Below, piece after piece: positions 1-8,156 of a stretch of 40,891 nt of DNA. The position numbers were made by a program, and so were the translations under genes. The notes beneath the pieces are model-generated. The model had not been told where the DNA came from, made no database searches, and saw nothing but the letters and a program-made list of their open reading frames with translations. The DNA is from a bacterium (lineage in GTDB: Bacteria > Bdellovibrionota_C > UBA2361 > RFPC01). The stretch's first letter is position 1. Every line of letters starts with the position of its first letter. The DNA lies in assembly GCA_009926305.1 (NCBI GenBank), contig RFPC01000016.1, positions 1 through 40,891 on the forward strand, written 5' to 3'.

Positions 1-678
1 AAACAGTTGTGACTCCAGTAGATTTTCACTCAGTGCTCCACAGTTAATAGCGAGAAACGTATGTTCGTTGCGAGGGCTGGTTGCATGAACAGCTCGGGCG
101 AGAAGTTCCTTTCCAGTTCCCGATTCTCCGATTACTAAAACTGGAGCTGAAGAGTCTCTGAATCTTAGGATTTGAGAAATGACTTCTTTTATCTCGTGCC
201 CTTCTCCAATAATCCCATCGAATGGATCTTTTTCATCTTGCTTTTTGGGGTGAGTCTTTAAAAAGAGGACTTCTCTGTAGAGATTTCCAAGGTGCAGACC
301 AGAGCGAATGCGTGCAAGGAAATCCGCTGGTTCAAATGGTTTTCGAATGTAATCTTCAGCCCCTGCTTGAACGCCTGCAGAAATGTCATCCAGCTCATCA
401 CGCGAGCTTAGAATAAGGATGGGAATATGTCTTGTTGCGTCGCTGTTTTTCAGTTCTCGAGCCGCCTCAAGGCCACCTTTCAGCGGCATAACGACATCCA
501 TAACGATTAGAGCTGGTTTTTTTGAGTTCGCGAGTTTGACTGCTTCGAGGCCATCAGTGGCGGTTAGTACTTCAGCTCCTGCGGACTCTAGCAGAGTCTG
601 AGTTGTAAAAAGCTGCTCTTCATTGTCATCAGCAACGAGAATAAGAGCTCCATCCAAACTTTCAACTGCATTATGCAT
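1..678 (-). CDS. Sigma-54-type response regulator, 5' part only (runs off left edge)
   Basis: The first 226 codons are in the window; the rest lies beyond the left edge. Residues about 10-125 form a receiver domain with the acidic pair D17/D18, the phospho-acceptor D61 in IVMDVVMP and the conserved K113 in RKPFEP. A linker follows, then the start of a sigma-54 AAA+ ATPase domain with Walker A GESGTGKE at about 184-191 and NCGALSENLLES after it. The GAFTGA loop and any DNA-binding domain are not visible. The ATG at 678 begins the frame. A TATAAA box sits about 20 bases upstream, and a 15-bp tandem array lies between this gene and rho. Its partner kinase and target genes are not in the window. 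Family-level identification is sure; the specific pathway is unknown. Confidence 0.9.
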   Translation of the reverse strand, partial: MHNAVESLDGALILVADDNEEQLFTTQTLLESAGAEVLTATDGLEAVKLANSKKPALIVMDVVMPLKGGLEAARELKNSDATRHIPILILSSRDELDDISAGVQAGAEDYIRKPFEPADFLARIRSGLHLGNLYREVLFLKTHPKKQDEKDPFDGIIGEGHEIKEVISQILRFRDSSAPVLVIGESGTGKELLARAVHATSPRNEHTFLAINCGALSENLLESQLF

Positions 679-698
679 TCAGTTCTCCAGCAACCAAT

Positions 699-711
699 TT
701 ATACGGCTTAG
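699..711. repeat. Short inverted repeat upstream of the left-edge regulator
   Basis: A small hairpin-forming sequence (GGCTT, three-base loop, AAGCC on the minus strand) lies just 5' of the TATAAA-like box and about 20 bases before the start of the left-edge regulator. It could be an operator half or a leader hairpin, but it is short and may be chance. Confidence 0.25.
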
Positions 712-740
712 AAAGCCCAATTCTTAGAACCGATTCGGCC

Positions 741-797
741 AGACTGATCGAACACAGACTGATCGAACACAGACTGATCGAACACAGACTGATCGAA
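741..797. repeat. 15-bp tandem repeat, three perfect copies plus a 12-bp fourth
   Basis: The unit agactgatcgaacac occurs at 741-755, 756-770 and 771-785, and the first 12 bases recur at 786-797. The array begins seven bases beyond the rho stop codon and fills the spacer to the left-edge regulator gene. Every unit contains a GATC. The copies are identical, so the array is recent or kept uniform. It could be a protein-binding array for the downstream regulator, or a product of replication slippage. A 15-bp period does not put sites on the same DNA face. Confidence 0.95.
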
Positions 798-803
798 GCA
801 GCA

Positions 804-2066
804 TCAGCCTCCCTTCATCATTTCTAAGAAATCTTTATTACTCTTGGTTCCATCCATTTTACTGATTAGCCACTCCATTGCCTCAATGGTGTTCAGCGGA
901 TTGAGGACTTTTCTGAGTAACCAGATCTTTTGCAACACATCTGGTTCCAAGAGGAGATCTTCTTTTCGCGTACCAGACCGATTCAGATCGACGGCTGGAT
1001 AGACCCTTCGGTCAGCGAGCTTTCTGTCTAAGACAAGCTCCATGTTTCCAGTTCCTTTGAATTCTTCAAAGATGACTTCATCCATTCTAGAGCCAGTTTC
1101 AATAAGCGCAGTCCCAATGATCGTTAAGCTTCCTCCTTCCTCTACGTTACGAGCGGCACCAAAGAAGCGCTTTGGTTTATGAAGAGCATTTGAATCAACT
1201 CCTCCCGATAAGATTTTTCCGCTAGGTGGTACCACGGTGTTATATGCACGGGCTAGGCGCGTGATCGAGTCAAGAAGAATAACGACATCTTTTTTGTGTT
1301 CAACTAAACGTCGTGCCTTCTCAATTACCATTTCGGCAACCTGTACGTGCCTCTGCGCTGGCTCATCAAAGGTGGAGCTAACGACCTCGCCTTTAACAGA
1401 ACGAGACATATCAGTTACCTCTTCTGGACGTTCATCGATCAGCAGAACGATGAGTACGCATTCTGGATGATTCTCAGTGATAGCATTTGCAATTCGTTGT
1501 AAAAGAACGGTCTTTCCCGTTCTAGGAGGGGCAACAATCAGTCCTCTCTGACCTTTGCCGATTGGACAGAAGAGGTCGATGATTCTCTGGGAGAAGTCTT
1601 TCTGAGTTGTTTTTGTTTCGAGCTTCAGTCGCTCGTCAGGATAAAGCGGTGTGAGGTTGTCGAAGTGAATCTTACTTTTTAAAGCGTCAGTGGAGTCACG
1701 GTTTACCGATTTTACCTTCAAGAGAGCAAAATAACGCTCCCCTTCTTTCTCTCTTGGAGGACGTATTTGCCCCTCGACAGTATCTCCTGTTCTAAGGCCG
1801 AATCGTCGAATCTGATTCGGTGATACGTAGATATCGTCGGAGCCGGGAAGATAGTTGTCATTTGGAGAGCGGAGAAAGCCAAAGCCATCAGGTAAACATT
1901 CGAGAACACCATCTCCATAAATATTACCGTTTGTTTCGGATTGCGCGGTTAAGATGGAAAATATGAGTTCCTGTCGTCTCAAGGTGTTTGCGTTTGTAAT
2001 TTCAAACTCACCTGCAAGTTTGACGAGTTCTTCTGACTTTAACCCTTTCAGTTCACTTAGGTTCAT
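804..2066 (-). CDS. rho: Transcription termination factor Rho
   Basis: This encodes the hexameric RNA-dependent ATPase that ends transcription of untranslated RNA. The 420 residues match the usual length. The N-terminal helical Rho_N part (about 1-45) and the RNA-binding cold-shock-like domain (about 48-120, with [22 protein letters not shown]) are followed by the ATPase core. Visible motifs are Walker A APPRTGKT (179-186), the Walker B run VVILLD (261-266) and the Q/R-loop segment from about 272 to 307. The lysine that touches bicyclomycin in E. coli (AGK context) is Arg182 here, a substitution seen in several lineages. The ATG has a purine-rich binding site (aagaggaagag). It is downstream of tsaB across a 463-base spacer holding a 16-bp palindrome, so it probably has its own promoter. 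Confidence 0.98.
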   Translation of the reverse strand: MNLSELKGLKSEELVKLAGEFEITNANTLRRQELIFSILTAQSETNGNIYGDGVLECLPDGFGFLRSPNDNYLPGSDDIYVSPNQIRRFGLRTGDTVEGQIRPPREKEGERYFALLKVKSVNRDSTDALKSKIHFDNLTPLYPDERLKLETKTTQKDFSQRIIDLFCPIGKGQRGLIVAPPRTGKTVLLQRIANAITENHPECVLIVLLIDERPEEVTDMSRSVKGEVVSSTFDEPAQRHVQVAEMVIEKARRLVEHKKDVVILLDSITRLARAYNTVVPPSGKILSGGVDSNALHKPKRFFGAARNVEEGGSLTIIGTALIETGSRMDEVIFEEFKGTGNMELVLDRKLADRRVYPAVDLNRSGTRKEDLLLEPDVLQKIWLLRKVLNPLNTIEAMEWLISKMDGTKSNKDFLEMMKGG

Positions 2067-2139
2067 TTCTCTTCCTCTTATTTCTGTATTTGCACATTAA
2101 GACGCAAACACTGATTATCTACTAATAAAACTTGTCTTA

Positions 2140-2155
2140 TTTGCTAGCTAGCAAA
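2140..2155. promoter_or_regulatory. Perfect 16-bp palindrome upstream of rho
   Basis: TTTGCTAGCTAGCAAA reads the same on both strands and is centred about 80 bases upstream of the rho start codon. A perfect 16-bp palindrome is unlikely in a given short spacer by chance, so it may be an operator or a leader hairpin. Rho is known to be autoregulated through its leader in enterobacteria. No specific regulator is recognised. Confidence 0.5.
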
Positions 2156-2306
2156 CGCGAGCTTTGCGCTGCTTTACCTCTTCTTCTCCAACGTCCGTCA
2201 GCTACTCCTAATTTCTCTAATGGTCGTCAACAAAATCTAAAGGGGGTATCTTCATGCGAGCAAAAAACTAAATTTTGAAATCTGTTCTTTACATCCCTTA
2301 CATAAA

Positions 2307-2349
2307 ATTTCTCAGTATGGATATTTCTCAGTAAGCCTATTTCTCAGTA
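2307..2349. repeat. Three direct repeats of an 11-bp core with 16-bp period
   Basis: The core atttctcagta begins at 2307, 2323 and 2339, separated by five variable bases. The conserved core with variable linkers distinguishes it from the identical-unit array at 741-797 and is compatible with three binding sites, but could also be decayed tandem duplication. Confidence 0.75.
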
Positions 2350-2529
2350 AAACTGCGTCCGTACCTTTAAATCCTCTTTCTTTCTTTGTGACGTTCTAAT
2401 TTCGTCAGAGCATTCGCACTAGAGCATTCTCTTTATAACACACTGTCTTAAGGGATTGGATTATGCGAAGTGTAAGAGGAAAGACTCCCCTATCCCAAAA
2501 GTCTACCTGAAGACTCCCTCTATCTCAAG

Positions 2530-3249
2530 CTACCTTCTTTCAGAAATTTTGCGAGTTTTCGTCTTCTTTTGCTCCTGAAGGGTAAGAGCGGAGAATTTAA
2601 GGCCATAATCAGGCTCTAACCTTGATATCGCCTCTGGATCATAGGTCGAGAGGCCTTCGACTGGTCCGCTCAGGTTTGCTACTGACAGCTCCTCAGCAAA
2701 GCAGATCGGATAGGTCTTCTTTTGATCGGCTGTTTGGAGACTCAGTGGTTGAATAATAACTCCGTATTCAGAGACGTTCAGCAATTCAAGAGCATCCTGT
2801 TCACCACGAATTTCCCAGTTTGAGACCTCCGAGGGCTGGTGAATGGATAGCTCCTCAACAATCCACCTATCTTTTCCGATGGATTGCCCGAAGCGTATAG
2901 TTTTTGGCTGAGAGAGCTCCCTAACGAGTCGATGCCGTGCAACCTCGAAGGTCGAGGTTGGAATTAATGGAATCTGCAAGGCTGTAGCGAGTCCCTTTGC
3001 AAAACACATCACCATTCTTAGACCAGTGTAACTCCCTGGCCCGGAAAGGCATCGGATCATATCGGGTTGGAAAGCGATGTCCTTTTTCTTAAGACATTCC
3101 TTTAGTTCGGATAAGAGACCCCCCAGAGTTTTTTCCGCTAAGCGTAGAGAGTTATTCGTGGAAGAGAAGCTTAATAACTCATCCTTCTCTGTTCGATAGT
3201 TTAGCCTTATTACGTCTCCGACCACAGCTATGCTAAGAATCTTTACCAT
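2530..3249 (-). CDS. tsaB: tRNA threonylcarbamoyladenosine biosynthesis protein TsaB
   Basis: TsaB is the non-catalytic partner of TsaD in making the t6A modification of tRNAs that read ANN codons. The family signature is seen as GPGSYTGLRMVMCFAKGLA (about residues 70-88), matching the usual GPGSFTGLR...AKGLA. The 239-residue length is normal. The start of the protein is unusual: the common 'LAIDTS' strand is replaced by LSIAVVGDVIR, so the acidic residue of the ASKHA fold is absent. TsaB has no known need for catalysis, so this need not inactivate it. It lies 36 bases after rseP and is probably co-transcribed with it. The C-terminal half is weakly conserved, as usual. Confidence 0.88.
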   Translation of the reverse strand: MVKILSIAVVGDVIRLNYRTEKDELLSFSSTNNSLRLAEKTLGGLLSELKECLKKKDIAFQPDMIRCLSGPGSYTGLRMVMCFAKGLATALQIPLIPTSTFEVARHRLVRELSQPKTIRFGQSIGKDRWIVEELSIHQPSEVSNWEIRGEQDALELLNVSEYGVIIQPLSLQTADQKKTYPICFAEELSVANLSGPVEGLSTYDPEAISRLEPDYGLKFSALTLQEQKKTKTRKISERR

Positions 3250-3285
3250 CTTCTTCTCATCAGGTACTTCAGACTGATAATATAG

Positions 3286-4503
3286 CTACCCGAATAGCTT
3301 TTTAATATCATTTGATACTGCAAATAACATAAGACCCAGAAGAAAAAGCATCCCAATCTGCGTCGCAATTTGTTGTAGTCGCATACTTACTGGTGAACCT
3401 TTGATAGCTTCAATGGTAAAGAAGACCAGATGGCCACCATCAAGCACAGGAATTGGCAGCAGATTTAAGAGCGCTAAGCTCACACTGAGAAACACCATGA
3501 AGTCGATAAGACGGTCTATTCCACTCTGGGCAGCATCAGCACCATGCTTAAAAATATACAGGGGACCTGATATGCTATCAGTCGAGAGCCTTCCCTTGAT
3601 CATTCCATAGAGCCCCTTGAGTGTTAGTTCACTGATAAATAAAACTTGCTGCACACCAAGGGTAGCAGCTTCGAAAAATCCAGCTGCCTCACGAGTCGTG
3701 GCAGGAATAATTCCCACTTTATAACGTTCTCTGTATTCATCGTCATCTAAGAGGATATCCAGCTCAGATTGCTCAAGGGTGGGAGTTAGGGTGAGTGAAA
3801 CAATTTCGCCATCTCTATCGAGGTCAAGTTGTAGCGACGCTCCCGCAGAGTTTTGAATAGTTCGTGCCATTTCATCCCACAGGGTAATCTCTTTTCCATT
3901 TATTCGAATCACGGTATCACCTGCCTGAATTCCAGCTTGCTCAGCAGGTAAGTCTGGAATGGTCGCGCCTATTTTTGCTATCTCCACAGAAGTTGCCTTG
4001 CCGAATAAAAACAACGCGAACCAAGCAAGTAAAATTGCGAACAAGACATTAAATAAGGGTCCAGCGAAGACAATCAGGAACTTAGGTATATAAGATTGCG
4101 AAAGAAACCACCTATTACGATCCGTTGTTACTGGTGGTAAGAACGAATCATCGCTGAGCTCATCTGTTAGGCTTTCCGAAGCGAGATCTGCGGCTCCACT
4201 CATAGGCTCTTCGCTCGTCGTGTCACCCTTTTCTTGGTCAGGAGGAGTGTTATTTTCAGAGACAGTTGGGGAAGCACTTTCAAAGTCTAGAGGACTCTCT
4301 CCAGCCATTCTTACATAGCCACCCAGCGGAATGGCTCTAATGGAATATGCTGTCCCGCGGAACTGGCGCCCCCAGATTCGCGGACCGAAGCCGACAGCGA
4401 ATTCAAGCACTTGCACCGAGAAAAGCTTGGCGAAAAGAAAATGTCCGAGTTCGTGAACAAAGACGAGAATGCCGAGTGCCAGAATGGCTGTAATAATACT
4501 CAT
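3286..4503 (-). CDS. rseP: Site-2 intramembrane metalloprotease RseP
   Basis: This inner-membrane zinc protease cleaves anti-sigma factors and leftover signal peptides inside the membrane. HELGH (residues 17-21) in the first membrane helix supplies the zinc ligands and catalytic Glu, and NLLPIPVLDGG (347-357) near the end supplies the third ligand. One PDZ domain spans about 175-245, against two in E. coli; this is common outside gammaproteobacteria. Between GGYVRMAGE and the second membrane helix there is an unusual acidic, Ser/Thr/Pro-rich stretch (about 70-128) that family members usually lack or have much shorter. It follows dxr by 18 bases in the uppS-cdsA-dxr-rseP string. Confidence 0.96.
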   Translation of the reverse strand: MSIITAILALGILVFVHELGHFLFAKLFSVQVLEFAVGFGPRIWGRQFRGTAYSIRAIPLGGYVRMAGESPLDFESASPTVSENNTPPDQEKGDTTSEEPMSGAADLASESLTDELSDDSFLPPVTTDRNRWFLSQSYIPKFLIVFAGPLFNVLFAILLAWFALFLFGKATSVEIAKIGATIPDLPAEQAGIQAGDTVIRINGKEITLWDEMARTIQNSAGASLQLDLDRDGEIVSLTLTPTLEQSELDILLDDDEYRERYKVGIIPATTREAAGFFEAATLGVQQVLFISELTLKGLYGMIKGRLSTDSISGPLYIFKHGADAAQSGIDRLIDFMVFLSVSLALLNLLPIPVLDGGHLVFFTIEAIKGSPVSMRLQQIATQIGMLFLLGLMLFAVSNDIKKLFG

Positions 4504-4521
4504 AGAATAACCCCTACTCCC

Positions 4522-5739
4522 TTATTTGTTGCACCTTCTTGAAAAGTCTACTAACCACTCTTTCAGTTGTATTCTTTCTTCGTTTAATAGAGTCCGCAAG
4601 TCTTCTGGCTGCCTCAGTGGAGCAATGCAATTTCGCATCAAGGCTTCTTCAATAAAGGAAACAATTCCAGTAAATGGTAGCTTTCTTTCCAGGAAGGCAT
4701 CAGCCGCAACTTCATTTGCCGTGTAGAAGCGCAACGCGATTCCAGCCTCCTCTTCTTGCTTTGCAACCTGGCGCCCTAGTCGAATAGCTGAAAAGCGTTC
4801 CTCATCACATGCCAAAAGTTCAAGTGCTCCTTCAACAAAAGGGGGCATGACGATCGGAGAAATGCCCGGATAATGCAGTGCATAGGTAATTGGAAGTGCC
4901 ATATCAGGTGGCGAGCCATGAAAGAACTGACTACCATCACTACATTCTATGAAGCCATGGAGAATGCTTTGTGGATGGATCTTTACGGATATATTCTCAG
5001 GAGCTACATCAAACAACCACTTTGCTTCAATAAGTTCAAAGGCTTTATTCATAAGGGTAGCTGAGTCGAGGGATATGCGCTTCCCCATTTTCCACGTCGG
5101 ATGAGCAAGCGCATCTTCAACGGAGACTGCCTCGAGCTCCTGAAGAGGAGTTCGGAAAAATGGTCCTCCTGAAGCAGTTAATCCAATCTTGGCAATAGAA
5201 TTTTGAGGTATACACTGAATAAGTCGAAAAAGTGAGCTGTGTTCGGAATCTACTGGAAGTAAGGTTCCGCAGTGGCTCTCTTTTAATGCATCACGGAAAA
5301 ATCCTCCTCCTACCACGAGTGCTTCTTTATTTGCTAAGGCTACCCGCTTCCCGCTCTTATAGGCTGGTAGAGCTGTAAAAATCCCCTCTATCCCAACGAT
5401 AGCACCGATATGAATGTCGTAGTGGTTTGAGGTCGCGAAGGTGATAAACTCATTTTCTGATTCAAGCCACTCCCCCTGGTAATCGTTACCAAGAGCGGCT
5501 TTCGCTACTTTGTTTGCTGCATGATCCGCTAGACCTGCAAATCGAGGTTTGAATTCACGGACTTGCTCGACAAAGAGTTCCACTGAACTATTTGCAAACA
5601 GGCCAATCACTTCATGTTCTGGCGATTGTCTCAGAACGGATAGTGATGTCTTTCCGATTGATCCCGTTGAGCCAAAGAGTGCAACGCGTTTGAGCTGAGC
5701 GATGCTTGAATTATCTGGCGGTTGCGATGGAACAAGCAT
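4522..5739 (-). CDS. dxr: 1-deoxy-D-xylulose 5-phosphate reductoisomerase
   Basis: Dxr makes 2-C-methyl-D-erythritol 4-phosphate with NADPH, the first committed step of the non-mevalonate isoprenoid pathway. It shows the nucleotide-binding GSTGSIG (23-29), ANKEALVVGG (136-145), the metal ligands D164 and E166 in LPVDSEHSSLF, TASGGPFF (188-195) and E238 in LIEAKWLF. The frame is open to a TTG at 5790, but that start would overlap cdsA by 49 bases and has no binding site. The ATG at 5739, two bases past the cdsA stop, is preferred and gives 405 residues, close to the usual 398. The product feeds the undecaprenyl pathway of uppS upstream. Confidence 0.97.
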   Translation of the reverse strand: MLVPSQPPDNSSIAQLKRVALFGSTGSIGKTSLSVLRQSPEHEVIGLFANSSVELFVEQVREFKPRFAGLADHAANKVAKAALGNDYQGEWLESENEFITFATSNHYDIHIGAIVGIEGIFTALPAYKSGKRVALANKEALVVGGGFFRDALKESHCGTLLPVDSEHSSLFRLIQCIPQNSIAKIGLTASGGPFFRTPLQELEAVSVEDALAHPTWKMGKRISLDSATLMNKAFELIEAKWLFDVAPENISVKIHPQSILHGFIECSDGSQFFHGSPPDMALPITYALHYPGISPIVMPPFVEGALELLACDEERFSAIRLGRQVAKQEEEAGIALRFYTANEVAADAFLERKLPFTGIVSFIEEALMRNCIAPLRQPEDLRTLLNEERIQLKEWLVDFSRRCNK

Positions 5740-5741
5740 AC

Positions 5742-6698
5742 TTAGGGACCTGTCTGAAGCAAAAGATAGAAAGCAGCGAAAACTGGACAAGAGGCTAGAA
5801 TGCCATCAAGTCGATCTGACATGCCTCCATGCCCTGGCAGCGTAGTGCCCATGTCTTTCATCCCATGGGCTCTTTTGATGATTGATTTCATGAGATCTCC
5901 CAGCTGTGCGATAAGAATCACCGCCAGCGTTCCAGTACACAGGAGGAGATTGCTAGGAGAGTTCGCTGGCGTGGATAATGTGCTTGTAAGTAAGAAGCTA
6001 AGCATGAAGCCCGTCAGCATTCCACATCCGAGACCACCAATCGAGCCTAGAACCGTCTTTTTCGGCGAGAGAACAGGACTCAGGGATGGCGAAGAGAAGC
6101 GAGCCCCAACGAAATAAGCGCCAGAGTCATTCATGGCATTAACAAGGATAAACCAAACAAACAGGCGAAAAACATGTTCACCTGAAACGAGCGATACGAA
6201 TGTTCCACCTCCTAGGGCTACAAGTATGACCGCTATGATTCGCTCAAGAACTCTTTTTTCTATAGCAGTAATACTCGACTTATTCTGAAAAATAACTGGG
6301 AAGAGTGCAAAGAAGAGAGAGATGCTACTAGCAAGTAATATGACTGGAAGCATGAAGTGCACTGCATGCTGACTACGAAACCAAGCGGCGTCATATCGCA
6401 GAAAAAGAATAGTAGTTGGTGTTAAGATTAAAGAGAGGAAAAAGACTAATTTCCCGACGAAGGTGATGTCTTCTTCTGAATTTTCAGACGAGGTGCTACA
6501 GGCCGCAACAATTTCTGCAGCAACGAGCATGACAAACAAATAGGTGCAGAGAATGATGCCCCACGACAGCAGCGGACTTAATGTAGTGCCAATCAGCAAA
6601 GCAACCGCCAGAAGAATCAATAGTGAAGCTGTGCGCAAGCGCTTCATCAAGCCAGGATATGCTTTAGGAGTGTCCCTGTGTGTTTCTTTAACTGACAT
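5742..6698 (-). CDS. cdsA: Phosphatidate cytidylyltransferase
   Basis: CdsA forms CDP-diacylglycerol from phosphatidate and CTP, the branch point to phosphatidylethanolamine, phosphatidylglycerol and cardiolipin. The protein is a multi-pass membrane protein (about eight hydrophobic segments) and ends with the family signature: SPKKTVLGSIGG, then GDLMKSIIKRAHGMKDMG and LPGHGGMSDRLDG. The start is uncertain. The ATG at 6698 is taken here. TTG codons at 6707 and 6716 are in frame, and a good AGGAGAG sits at 6720-6726, too near the first TTG and rather far from the ATG. It lies between uppS and dxr as in most proteobacteria. Confidence 0.94.
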   Translation of the reverse strand: MSVKETHRDTPKAYPGLMKRLRTASLLILLAVALLIGTTLSPLLSWGIILCTYLFVMLVAAEIVAACSTSSENSEEDITFVGKLVFFLSLILTPTTILFLRYDAAWFRSQHAVHFMLPVILLASSISLFFALFPVIFQNKSSITAIEKRVLERIIAVILVALGGGTFVSLVSGEHVFRLFVWFILVNAMNDSGAYFVGARFSSPSLSPVLSPKKTVLGSIGGLGCGMLTGFMLSFLLTSTLSTPANSPSNLLLCTGTLAVILIAQLGDLMKSIIKRAHGMKDMGTTLPGHGGMSDRLDGILASCPVFAAFYLLLQTGP

Positions 6699-6763
6699 GG
6701 TTTCCAACTGTAGCAAACTCTCCTATCTGCTATTTTTAAAATGGTGAATTGATTTTCTCTTTT

Positions 6764-7555
6764 CTAAGCGCTATCACTCGCTGCTATGACGTGACTGTCT
6801 ATCGTTGTCCTCCCATAGCGTCGATCTCTTTTCGCATAAGCACTCAAGCAGGAGGCGAACTCCTCTCGAGAGAAATCTGGCCAGAGTGTCTCTGTTACCA
6901 AAATTTCTGTATACGCCAGTTGCCAGAGGAGAAAGTTAGAAATTCTATACTCACCGCTAGTTCTGATGAGGAGATCCGGATCAGGAATACCTGCTGTATC
7001 CAGACATTGAGCAAAGTTCTCGTCATTAAGTTCCTCGACAGAAAGAGAGCCTTCTATCACCTCTTGCATAAATCGACGTGAGGCACGGAGAATCTCGTCG
7101 CGACCTCCATACGAAATCGCAAGAATCAGATCCATTCCCTCGCAGTGCTTCGTGTCATGTTCCAGCGCCTCGAGCTTTGAGCAGACATCATCTGGCAAGC
7201 GGGAACGGTCACCGATCGAACGCATTCGAATATTCTGATCGAGTAGAGCCTGGCGCTCTTTTACTAAATATTCAGCAAAAAGGCTCATGAGGGCATTGAC
7301 TTCGTCTTGTGGTCTATTCCAGTTCTCACTAGAAAAGGCATACAAAGTGACGTAACGGATGCCGTACTTTCTAGACTCTTCGAGCACTCTTCGTACGGAG
7401 TGTACGCCAGCTTCATGCCCCTTCACTCTTTGGGCACCTCGTTGCTCAGCCCAGCGACCATTTCCATCCATGATGATTGCCACGTGTCTAGGAATGCCAT
7501 CCATATGCAGCGTGCTGGTAGCGGATAAAGGTGGTGAGCTGGAGCCGTTTTCCAA
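6764..7555 (-). CDS. uppS: Undecaprenyl diphosphate synthase (cis-prenyltransferase)
   Basis: UppS elongates farnesyl diphosphate with isopentenyl diphosphate to the C55 carrier lipid used for peptidoglycan and O-antigen. MDGNGRWA contains the catalytic Asp (residue 30), and RTSGEYRISNFLLWQLAY (198-215) binds isopentenyl diphosphate. The frame is open upstream to 7606, inside frr, but the TTG at 7555 has a GAGGTG binding site seven bases away, formed by the last two codons of frr. That start gives 264 residues (E. coli 253) and implies translational coupling to frr. The ATG at 7504 has no binding site. Confidence 0.95.
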   Translation of the reverse strand: MENGSSSPPLSATSTLHMDGIPRHVAIIMDGNGRWAEQRGAQRVKGHEAGVHSVRRVLEESRKYGIRYVTLYAFSSENWNRPQDEVNALMSLFAEYLVKERQALLDQNIRMRSIGDRSRLPDDVCSKLEALEHDTKHCEGMDLILAISYGGRDEILRASRRFMQEVIEGSLSVEELNDENFAQCLDTAGIPDPDLLIRTSGEYRISNFLLWQLAYTEILVTETLWPDFSREEFASCLSAYAKRDRRYGRTTIDSHVIAASDSA

Positions 7556-7559
7556 ATTC

Positions 7560-8117
7560 TTACACCTCAAGTACTTCGTTTTCCTTCTTCTGGAGCAGCT
7601 CATCAACTTGTGCAGTATATTTATCAGTGATGCCCTGCACTTCTTTCTTGAGCGTATTGAGATCGTCCTCGGAAATATCCCCTTCCTTCTTTTGCTTACT
7701 CAGTATATCGATAACTGCTCTCCGATGATTTCGGATAGTAATCTTCATATCTTCGCCCTGCTTATTGAGTCTTTTCACGATTTCTTTTCGTCGCTCCTCA
7801 GTCAACGCAGGTATAGGGACTCGTATCAAACTGCCATCACGCGACGGATTAAGGCCTAATCCAGATTGGTGGATGGCTTTTTCAACAGCATCCACAGCTC
7901 CAGTGTCATAAACTTGAATAGTCAACAACCTGGCCTCTGCGACGTTAATCAGTCCAAGGGAATTAAGAGGAGTCTGAGTTCCATAGTAGTCTACCATGAC
8001 CCCTTCGAGGATGCCGGTTGAAGCTCTGCCAGTTTTTGTTTTTTGAAGCTCTGCGCGAAAGTGCTCTATTGTTCTTTCGCATTCTTGGGTAAAGGCATCA
8101 AGTTCTTCAGATGGCAT
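7560..8117 (-). CDS. frr: Ribosome recycling factor
   Basis: RRF splits post-termination ribosomes together with EF-G. The 185 residues match the family length exactly and the tRNA-shaped two-domain pattern is clear: KTGRASTGILEGVMVDYYG near the start, the hinge and beta domain with LNSLGLINVAEARLLTIQ (about 52-69), and the helical end with LTEERRKEIVKRLNKQGED and IRNHRR. It follows pyrH by 39 bases, the near-universal order, and its last codons carry the binding site for uppS. Confidence 0.98.
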   Translation of the reverse strand: MPSEELDAFTQECERTIEHFRAELQKTKTGRASTGILEGVMVDYYGTQTPLNSLGLINVAEARLLTIQVYDTGAVDAVEKAIHQSGLGLNPSRDGSLIRVPIPALTEERRKEIVKRLNKQGEDMKITIRNHRRAVIDILSKQKKEGDISEDDLNTLKKEVQGITDKYTAQVDELLQKKENEVLEV

Positions 8118-8156
8118 AGTTCTTCTCCAGTTTTCTCTTCATAAACTGCATTTTGC

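Larger units (their letters stand above)
2067..2529. other. 463-base spacer between tsaB and rho
   Basis: No open frame with a credible start is seen on either strand. The spacer holds the palindrome at 2140-2155, the 16-bp-period repeat at 2307-2349 and an imperfect 18-bp duplication (2481-2498 and 2510-2528). A weak hairpin (AGTCT/AGACT, 2500-2515) followed by four T on the minus strand lies just beyond the tsaB stop and might be a poor terminator. It is the likely place for the rho promoter and leader, but no good -35/-10 pair could be picked out. Confidence 0.7.

Noticed and set aside
741-797. Could the 15-bp array be a CRISPR?
   Set aside because: Units abut with no spacers, the unit is too short and no cas gene is present.
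2497-2515. Hairpin with short T run after tsaB as an intrinsic terminator
   Set aside because: The stem is only five pairs with two G-C and the T run is four; too weak to list as a terminator.
5800-6117. 105-codon plus-strand frame opposite cdsA
   Set aside because: It lies wholly within the well-supported cdsA gene on the other strand.
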